Made by a program: the position numbers and the translations under genes. DNA of 7,777 nt, taken from Kiritimatiellales bacterium (lineage in GTDB: Bacteria > Verrucomicrobiota > Kiritimatiellia > Kiritimatiellales > Tichowtungiaceae). The stretch spans positions 1-7,777 of the forward strand of contig JAQUXG010000075.1 of assembly GCA_028692515.1 (NCBI GenBank). The letters are read 5' to 3'. Positions 1 to 3,983 of this stretch are shown here, piece by piece; positions within the stretch are counted from its first letter, which is position 1; each line of letters begins with the position of its first letter. Under the pieces are notes generated by a model. The model saw only the letters and a program-made list of their open reading frames with translations, made no database searches and was not told where the DNA came from.

Positions 1-38
1 GCCAGCAGTCCGAAAACGGTTCGGATCAGTTTTTTCAT
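1..38 (-). CDS. Start of a gene with a signal-peptide-like N-terminus (partial, leaves window)
   Basis: Reading leftwards from an ATG at 38, the only residues in the window are M-K-K-L-I-R-T-V-F-G-L-L. A positively charged start followed by a hydrophobic run is what an exported protein's signal peptide looks like. Upstream on the same strand is AGAAGG (complement of about 51-56), roughly 12 bases before the ATG, a plausible but rather distant ribosome binding site. The gene is divergent from tmk. Its product cannot be named because almost all of it lies outside the window. Confidence 0.5.
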   Translation of the reverse strand, partial: MKKLIRTVFGLL

Positions 39-63
39 GGCCGGATAATACCTTCTTTTGCCC

Positions 64-170
64 ACGCTGAAAGCGTAGCGATAAATAATTTCTGAAAGAA
101 ATAGAGCCGAAGGCTCGGTTCATCTGCACGAACCGAGCCGCAGGCGAGCTGGGCTCCACGAATGTGGAGC
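64..170. repeat. Cluster of small hairpins, mostly with GAA loops
   Basis: Four short perfect inverted repeats follow one another. ACGCT-GAA-AGCGT is at 64-76, ATTTCT-GAA-AGAAAT at 88-102, GAGCC-GAA-GGCTC at 104-116, and GCTCCAC-GAAT-GTGGAGC at 153-170. A longer inverted repeat, GGCTCGGTTC (112-121) with GAACCGAGCC (130-139), shares its left arm with the third hairpin, so the two folds exclude each other. The cluster lies between two divergent genes. I see no coding potential in it. Confidence 0.6.
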
Positions 171-208
171 AGTGACCGAGGGGCACGGCAATTTCCACGA
201 ATATTTTC

Positions 209-300
209 TTATTGGCGTTCATTCGCGCAATTCGCGGTCAAAACTATCCCACTTTCTTTTTTCGTGTCTTTCGTGTGTTTGGTGGTTATCGTCTCTCTTC
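209..300. repeat. Decayed period-9 repeats upstream of tmk
   Basis: TTTCGTGT occurs at 260-267 and again at 269-276, a period of nine. ATTCGCG occurs at 221-227 and 230-236, also a period of nine. The complement reads as ACACGAAAG-type units. A period divisible by three keeps reading frames open through it, which explains spurious ORFs here. It forms the leader of tmk and places no good Shine-Dalgarno next to the tmk ATG. From experience I associate ACACGAAAG-type repeats with verrucomicrobial and related genomes. Confidence 0.55.
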
Positions 301-301
301 T

Positions 302-949
302 ATGCGAGGCAAATTTATTACTCTGGAAGGGCCGGAAGGCTCGGGCAAATCGACACAGGCCAAGATGATCATCCGCCGGTTGGCGGAGCGCGGCATTGAG
401 GCGATTACTACCCGCGAGCCGGGCGGCACGGCACTGGGCGAGGAAATCCGCAATATTCTCCAGCATAATCAGGCGGGTGAAGCCCCCTGCGAACGGGCCG
501 AGCTGCTTCTATTTGAAGCCAGCCGCAATCAGCTGGTTGAAAAGGTGATCCGCCCGCACCTTGAAAAAGGAATTTGGGTGATCTGCGACCGGTTTATGGA
601 TTCGACGACGGCCTATCAGGGCTACGGCCGCGGTCTGCCGGTGCAGGCCGTTAAGGCGATTCATTATTTCACTGTGGACGGCGTTGTCCCCGACCTGACT
701 CTGCTGCTGGACATCGAAGTGTCCACCGGCTTTGAGCGCATCGCCCAGCGCTATCTGGCGCTCGGCGAATCGGCCGACCGCTTTGAGCAGGAGGAACGCT
801 CGTTCCATGAAAAGGTGCGTGCCGGCTATCTTAAACTGGCGAACGAAGAGCCGGAACGCTTTCGCGTCATCAACGCCGCGCAGGAACCGGAAGCCGTCTC
901 TTCCAATATTTGGAAAGTTATAGAAGAAGTTCTAACAGAAGATCGCTAA
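302..949 (+). CDS. tmk: Thymidylate kinase (dTMP kinase)
   Basis: Cytoplasmic enzyme that phosphorylates dTMP to dTDP with ATP, the committed step shared by salvage and de novo dTTP synthesis. The 215-residue protein has the P-loop GPEGSGKST at residues 10-18, the family motif TREPGGT at 37-43, and CDRFMDSTTAYQGYGRG at about 95-111 (the DR[YF] and substrate-binding region). Length is normal for the family. The ATG at 302 gives the expected start just before the FITLEGPEGSGKST strand. The frame continues open to a TTG at 212, but those residues come from repeat DNA and match nothing in the family. No strong ribosome binding site precedes 302 (only GGTGG at 281-285). The last codons contain a TTCCAA palindrome (901-915), and the TAA stop lies inside a CGCTAAG repeat. 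A holB-like gene follows, a common pairing. Confidence 0.95.
   Translation: MRGKFITLEGPEGSGKSTQAKMIIRRLAERGIEAITTREPGGTALGEEIRNILQHNQAGEAPCERAELLLFEASRNQLVEKVIRPHLEKGIWVICDRFMDSTTAYQGYGRGLPVQAVKAIHYFTVDGVVPDLTLLLDIEVSTGFERIAQRYLALGESADRFEQEERSFHEKVRAGYLKLANEEPERFRVINAAQEPEAVSSNIWKVIEEVLTEDR
901..915. repeat. TTCCAA-N3-TTGGAA palindrome, copy 1 (perfect, in tmk)
   Basis: TTCCAA TAT TTGGAA, six perfect base pairs around a 3-base centre. It lies in the C-terminal codons of tmk, where it is read as S-N-I-W-K, near a variable protein end. Confidence 0.8.
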
Positions 950-990
950 GGGCGCTAAGAAAGATTCCTTCGTGCTCTTTGCGACCTTGA
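944..990. repeat. Decayed period-9 repeat between tmk and holB
   Basis: CGCTAAG occurs at 944-950 and 953-959, a period of nine. It is followed by CCTTCGTGC, TCTTTGCGA and CCTTGAGCG, three decayed 9-base units in a row. The first CGCTAAG contains the TAA stop of tmk. The block fills most of the tmk-holB gap and leaves no recognisable ribosome binding site for the downstream ATG at 1014. Confidence 0.55.
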
Positions 991-1013
991 GCGAAGCGGG
1001 TGTTTAAAAACAT

Positions 1014-1946
1014 ATGAGTTCAAATCAATTCAGCGAAGCGTGGAGCGGCATTGAGAAAGGTTGGCAGAACAGCCAGCTGGCGCATGCCTATCTGCTGCAG
1101 GGTGCGCCGCACGGCGCGGCACTGCGCTTTGCTGAAAAACTGCTGAATCTTATTTTTAAAAACCATCCTCAGGTTCAAACGCGCGCCCATCCCGATATCG
1201 TCTGGATCGAACCGCAGAGTAAGAGCCGCCAGATTGTGATTGATGAAATCCGCGATCTGATTCGTCAGCTTTCGCAGACCTCGTTTGCGGGCGGCTGGAA
1301 AGCGGGCGTGATTCTATGTGCTGACCGGATGACCGATCAGGCGGCCAATGCCCTGCTGAAGACGCTGGAAGAGCCGCCGCCTAGAACATTGCTGATTCTG
1401 GTCACCGATGAACCGCAGTCACTGCTGGCGACGATTTCATCGCGCTGCCAGCGCGTTTCGCTGGCGGACGAAGACGAAGAAGTTTCCAAACATTGGAAAG
1501 ATCCGCTACTCGACATTCTCGGCGAGCTGCCGCCGGCGAGCATCATCGAAGCCGGAATCTTTACCGGACGTATTACCGGCATTCTCGACGAGCTGAAAAA
1601 AGAATTTGAGGCGGAAGAGTCGGAACGCCTGCCGGAGGATCTGTCGGCCAAGGAAGCCAAAGACCTGCTGGCCGCCCGCTCAACGGCGCGACTGATTGAG
1701 TCGCGCACGGAAATTCTGCGCACGATGCTTCAGTGGCAGCGCGACGTACTGATTCTGGTGCTGGAGCAGGCTGAAACCGCGCTGAACTTCCAAGACGATA
1801 TTGAACAGTTAAAACGGCAGGCGATGCTCTGCACACGGGCCGATGCGTTACGGCGTCTGGCCTCAGTGGATGAAATGGCGCGTCAGTTCGACCGCAACCT
1901 GCCCGCCGGACTGGTTTTCAATAATTTCTTCGCTCAACTGGTTTAA
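1014..1946 (+). CDS. holB: DNA polymerase III delta-prime subunit (clamp loader, ATPase-dead type)
   Basis: Clamp-loader stator subunit that, with delta and the DnaX subunits, opens and loads the beta sliding clamp on primed DNA. The 310-residue protein begins with the typical LAHAYLLQG strand (22-30). The P-loop position is degenerate (GAPHGAAL, 30-37), as expected for delta-prime, which does not hydrolyse ATP. Further on are the AAA+ segment TDQAANALLKTLEEPPP (107-123) and the sensor-1/arginine-finger region ending in SRC (143-145). The four-cysteine zinc module usually inserted after the first helix is absent: the chain passes directly from about residue 45 to RAHPDIVWIEP. Residues about 150-310 are poorly conserved, as usual. 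Position after tmk is classic. No clear ribosome binding site precedes the ATG. It contains one TTCCAA palindrome (1484-1498). Confidence 0.88.
   Translation: MSSNQFSEAWSGIEKGWQNSQLAHAYLLQGAPHGAALRFAEKLLNLIFKNHPQVQTRAHPDIVWIEPQSKSRQIVIDEIRDLIRQLSQTSFAGGWKAGVILCADRMTDQAANALLKTLEEPPPRTLLILVTDEPQSLLATISSRCQRVSLADEDEEVSKHWKDPLLDILGELPPASIIEAGIFTGRITGILDELKKEFEAEESERLPEDLSAKEAKDLLAARSTARLIESRTEILRTMLQWQRDVLILVLEQAETALNFQDDIEQLKRQAMLCTRADALRRLASVDEMARQFDRNLPAGLVFNNFFAQLV
1484..1498. repeat. TTCCAA-N3-TTGGAA palindrome, copy 2 (perfect, in holB)
   Basis: TTCCAA ACA TTGGAA, perfect arms, inside holB just after the conserved AAA+ part. It is read as S-K-H-W-K, the same codon phase as the tmk copy. 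Confidence 0.8.
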
Positions 1947-1971
1947 ATGAAGCGCTATTCTTGATCGCGGA

Positions 1972-1996
1972 GGCGGGGTCACGGCCCCCGCCCTAC
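1972..1996. repeat. GC-rich hairpin between convergent holB and aroQ
   Basis: GGCGGGG (1972-1978) pairs with CCCCGCC (1986-1992) around a 7-base loop. It is followed by CGCCCTAC, which also ends a second GC-rich element at 2604-2633. Position between two convergent stop codons suits a transcription stop. Neither strand has the T-run of an intrinsic terminator after the stem, so it is called a repeat hairpin rather than a terminator. Confidence 0.5.
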
Positions 1997-2000
1997 AAAA

Positions 2001-2453
2001 TCAGCCACGCAGGTGCTTCACCAGCGCTTTGAGGGCCAGGATATAACCGTAGCCCTTGAATCCCATGATCTGTCCGATGCAACCGGGAGCGGTCAGGCTC
2101 TTGTGGCGGATCTCTTCTCGGGCGTGGGTGTTGCTCAAATGCACTTCAACGGCCGGAACTTCTTTAGCGACCGCTTTAACGGCATCGCCCAGCCCCAGAC
2201 TGGTGTGGGTGTAAGCGGCCGGATTGATGATGATGCCGTCAAATTTTCCGCGGCTGTCGCCGATCCAGGTGATGAGATCGCTTTCGGCATTGCTCTGATG
2301 AAATTCCAGTTCGACGTTACCAAGTTTCGCGGCGCAGGCGTTCATGTCCTGCGCGATGGAGGCGAGGGTTTCGATGCCGTAGATCTCCGGCTCGCGCGTG
2401 CCGAGCAGGCTGAGATTCGGGCCGTTCAGAACAAGGATTTTGAGCGTTTTCAT
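2001..2453 (-). CDS. aroQ: 3-dehydroquinate dehydratase, type II
   Basis: Shikimate-pathway enzyme that removes water from 3-dehydroquinate to give 3-dehydroshikimate, a cytoplasmic dodecamer in this family. The 150-residue length is typical. Visible motifs are LNGPNLSLLG (9-18), TREPEIYG (19-26) with the flexible-lid Arg20 and catalytic Tyr25, NPAAYTHTS (77-85), and EVHLSNTHAREE (103-114) with the active-site His105 and Arg112. The second Asn of the common PNLNLLG motif is Ser here, which the family tolerates. The ATG at 2453 starts directly before the first beta strand. No strong ribosome binding site is seen upstream. It is the last gene of the minus-strand block after surE, separated from it by 205 bases of repeats, so co-transcription is uncertain. 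It is convergent with holB. Confidence 0.95.
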   Translation of the reverse strand: MKTLKILVLNGPNLSLLGTREPEIYGIETLASIAQDMNACAAKLGNVELEFHQSNAESDLITWIGDSRGKFDGIIINPAAYTHTSLGLGDAVKAVAKEVPAVEVHLSNTHAREEIRHKSLTAPGCIGQIMGFKGYGYILALKALVKHLRG

Positions 2454-2493
2454 GCGGATGTTTTACCACAAACAGGTCGAATAGCACGGATTT

Positions 2494-2507
2494 TTCCAAG
2501 GTTTGAA
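2494..2507. repeat. TTCCAA palindrome, decayed copy 3
   Basis: TTCCAA GGT TTGAA: one G of the right arm is missing, but the element is flanked by T5 and A5 runs like the intact intergenic copies. It lies in the leader of aroQ. Confidence 0.5.
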
Positions 2508-2513
2508 AAAATA

Positions 2514-2546
2514 CAGAAGTCAGGAATCATGGATCAGGTGTCAGGG
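2514..2546 (+). repeat. GTCAGG-type repeat, copy A
   Basis: CAGAAGTCAGGAATC (2514-2528) matches 14 of 15 bases of the reverse strand at 3485-3499, and GGTGTCAGGG (2537-2546) is identical to the reverse strand at 3502-3511. TCAGG occurs three times within the copy. It is a dispersed low-complexity repeat, non-coding here. Confidence 0.6.
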
Positions 2547-2561
2547 TTCCAAAGATTGGAA
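2547..2561. repeat. TTCCAA-N3-TTGGAA palindrome, copy 4 (perfect, intergenic)
   Basis: TTCCAA AGA TTGGAA, perfect arms, in the surE-aroQ gap. It directly abuts the end of the GTCAGG repeat. Confidence 0.8.
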
Positions 2562-2603
2562 AATGCGGTGGGGCAAACTCTCCGAGTGAGCCGCCGCGCA
2601 CAT

Positions 2604-2633
2604 TAGCGGCTCCGCCGGAGGCGTCGCCCTACC
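2604..2633. repeat. GC-rich element ending in CGCCCTACC
   Basis: The element contains CTCC-GCC-GGAG (2610-2620) and ends CGCCCTACC (2625-2633). Read on the minus strand it starts GGTAGGGCG and contains CGCCTCCG. Both strings also occur in the element at 1967-1996, so the two look like members of one family. It lies in the surE-aroQ gap. Confidence 0.45.
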
Positions 2634-2639
2634 TGAAAC

Positions 2640-2654
2640 TTCCAATAGGTGGAA
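2640..2654. repeat. TTCCAA palindrome, copy 5 (one mismatch, intergenic)
   Basis: TTCCAA TAG GTGGAA lies four bases beyond the surE stop codon, 16 bases from the next copy. On the minus strand a T-run precedes it rather than follows it, so it is a poor intrinsic terminator for surE. Confidence 0.65.
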
Positions 2655-2658
2655 AAAA

Positions 2659-3420
2659 TCAGAAGGTTTTTTCCAACCCTTGGAAGGTTTTGAGGTGGTC
2701 GTAGGCGGTGAGGTCGAGGTGGATGGGGGTAACAGAGACATAGCCGTCGCGCACGGCGTGGATGTCGATGTCGTCACCGTCGTCGTGGACTTCGAGCGCG
2801 CCGTCGAGCCAGTAGTAGGTGCGGCCGCGCGGGTCGAGCCGCTTATGAAATTTTTCGATGAAGCGCGAACGGCCCATGCGGGTGACTTTGATCCCCTTGA
2901 GCTGGTCGTACGGCAGGTTGGGCATGTTGACGTTGAGCAGCACATTCGGCGGCATCGGATTGGCGATGAGTTTCTGGGTGAGCTCTTTGACAACGCGTTC
3001 GGCCATTTCCCACTGGGGATCGGTGTAGGTGCAAAGGGAAAAGGCGACGCCGGGAATGCCGAGAATGACGCCTTCGGTGGCGGCGGAAACCGTTCCGGAA
3101 TAGATGACGCTGATGCCGGTGTTGGAACCGAGGTTGATGCCGCTCAGAACCATGTCGGGCGGATTGTCTTTCATGACCGCACAGACGGCAAGTTTGATGC
3201 AGTCGGCGGGTGTTCCGCCGATGCCGTAGCCGAAGAATTCGCCGTCTTTATCGACCGGCGTGCTTTTGATCGGATCTGCGAGCGTGATGGCATGACCCGC
3301 CGCACTGCGTTCTGCATCGGGGGCAATGACATGGAGTTCGCCGAATTCTTTAACGGCACGGTGGAGTGTGGCGATGCCCGGCGCGTGAATTCCGTCGTCG
3401 TTACAAAGTAAAATTCTCAT
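2659..3420 (-). CDS. surE: 5'/3'-nucleotidase SurE (survival protein)
   Basis: Metal-dependent phosphatase acting on nucleoside 5'- and 3'-monophosphates, linked in other bacteria to stationary-phase survival. The 253-residue protein opens MRILLCNDDG with the metal-binding Asp8-Asp9. It continues with PDAERSAAGHAIT (34-46, Ser39 metal ligand) and SGINLGSNTG (93-102, Asn96 ligand and Asn100), then SGTVSAATEG (108-117). These are all SurE hallmarks. A good ribosome binding site, AAGG (complement of 3431-3434), lies ten bases before the ATG and comes from a CCTAAGG repeat. The last codons, read F-Q-G-L-E-K-T-F, are formed by a TTCCAA palindrome and look like an extra tail beyond the family fold. 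It lies 57 bases downstream of the TIGR04073-like gene and is probably co-transcribed with it. Confidence 0.96.
   Translation of the reverse strand: MRILLCNDDGIHAPGIATLHRAVKEFGELHVIAPDAERSAAGHAITLADPIKSTPVDKDGEFFGYGIGGTPADCIKLAVCAVMKDNPPDMVLSGINLGSNTGISVIYSGTVSAATEGVILGIPGVAFSLCTYTDPQWEMAERVVKELTQKLIANPMPPNVLLNVNMPNLPYDQLKGIKVTRMGRSRFIEKFHKRLDPRGRTYYWLDGALEVHDDGDDIDIHAVRDGYVSVTPIHLDLTAYDHLKTFQGLEKTF
2671..2685. repeat. TTCCAA-N3-TTGGAA palindrome, copy 6 (perfect, end of surE)
   Basis: TTCCAA CCC TTGGAA forms the last codons of surE, read on the minus strand as F-Q-G-L-E. It is flanked by a T-run on its left. Confidence 0.8.
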
Positions 3421-3430
3421 TAAAGAAAGA

Positions 3431-3459
3431 CCTTAGGCTTTAGGTATTTAGGCTATAGG
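3431..3459. repeat. TTAGG-type tandem repeat upstream of surE
   Basis: TTAGG occurs at 3433-3437, 3440-3444 and 3448-3452, and TATAGG follows at 3454-3459, giving a decayed period of 7-8 bases. On the minus strand this reads as CCTAAAG-like units, and the last one, CCTAAGG, supplies the AAGG ribosome binding site of surE. Confidence 0.6.
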
Positions 3460-3477
3460 AACCGGAAACGTTTCATC

Positions 3478-3864
3478 TCACTCTGAATCCTGACTTCTGT
3501 TCCCTGACACCCGCGATTTCTGCCAGACGAAGGCGGGGTCGATGAGCGGCCCGTACGAATCATTAATTGGAATGAAAAAGGTTCCGGTTTCAAACAGGCC
3601 GGTGGCGGTGCGGACAACGGTCATGAGGGCTCCGGCGGGAATCCCGACGGGCAGAACCGCCCACCAGCCGCGGTCTTTGCCGGAAACAATCATCTGGCGG
3701 GGAATTTCGCCCCAGCCGGTCAGGATGTTAAAGACGCCGCGATTGAGTTTGAGCGACATATCCTGAACCAGCCCCTCCGCATTGGAAAGGTCATGTCCGG
3801 CAACCGTTTCGGCGCGCAACACCGTTGTACTCAATGCCAGCAGAAGAATAATAAAAAATCGCAT
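3478..3864 (-). CDS. Small secreted protein, probable exosortase-system-associated TIGR04073 family
   Basis: Function unknown. The 128-residue protein starts with a signal peptide (MRFFIILLLALSTTVLRA, likely cleaved before Glu-Thr), so it should be exported. The mature part carries the pattern NRGVFNILTGWGEIPRQM, then a hydrophobic stretch ending in TVVRTATGLFETGTF and YGPLIDPAFVW. From memory this matches the small TIGR04073 family, found in bacteria with PEP-CTERM/exosortase protein sorting; no database check was possible. The start is chosen by GGGAGG (complement of 3871-3876), six bases before the ATG at 3864. A second ATG sits immediately upstream at 3867 and is too close to it. The last ten or so residues (VSGNRSQDSE) are encoded by a GTCAGG repeat and are probably not part of the family. 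It leads the block with surE downstream and is divergent from dnaX. Confidence 0.72.
   Translation of the reverse strand: MRFFIILLLALSTTVLRAETVAGHDLSNAEGLVQDMSLKLNRGVFNILTGWGEIPRQMIVSGKDRGWWAVLPVGIPAGALMTVVRTATGLFETGTFFIPINDSYGPLIDPAFVWQKSRVSGNRSQDSE
3485..3511 (-). repeat. GTCAGG-type repeat, copy B (in the 3' end of the TIGR04073-like gene)
   Basis: On the minus strand it shares CAGAAGTCAGGA(T/A)TC and GGTGTCAGGG with 2514-2546, in opposite order and orientation relative to the window. Here it is translated as the protein's polar tail and the stop codon lies just beyond it. Confidence 0.6.
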
Positions 3865-3983
3865 CATCGCCCTCCCGTTTAATACGCAAAGGCTAGTTGA
3901 ACGCCCTTTCAGCGACAAGATTTTAATCTATCGCACCCTTGCAACTTGCCATTCTGCGGGAGGGTCGGTACCTTAATCGCCTC
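3865..3983. promoter_or_regulatory. Divergent promoter region between the TIGR04073-like gene and dnaX
   Basis: This 119-base gap separates two genes transcribed away from each other, so it should hold a promoter for each. A weak candidate for dnaX is TTGAAC (3897-3902) with TTTAAT (3922-3927), but the 19-base spacer is long. For the minus strand, TTGTCG (complement of 3911-3916) with TAGCCT 17 bases on is possible but poor. GGGAGGG at 3958-3964 is the only Shine-Dalgarno-like string before dnaX and lies 19 bases from its ATG, rather far. Confidence 0.3.

Noticed and set aside
64..170. Hairpin cluster as a CRISPR array or integron attC site
   Set aside because: No direct repeats with regular spacers, and no cas or integrase gene or attC core sites are visible.
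212..301. Upstream in-frame extension of tmk from TTG at 212
   Set aside because: The extra 30 residues derive from period-9 repeat DNA and do not fit the family N-terminus. The ATG at 302 fits.
2013..2606. 197-codon open frame on the plus strand opposite aroQ
   Set aside because: Antisense to aroQ and running on into repeat DNA. No domain seen.
2680..3411. 243-codon open frame on the plus strand opposite surE
   Set aside because: Antisense to surE, low-complexity Val/Asp/Gly-rich translation, no family features. Treated as a shadow frame.
3939..3983. Upstream in-frame TTG start for dnaX
   Set aside because: The DnaX family begins at M-x-Y-x-V-L-A-R-K-W-R-P, which matches the ATG at 3984.
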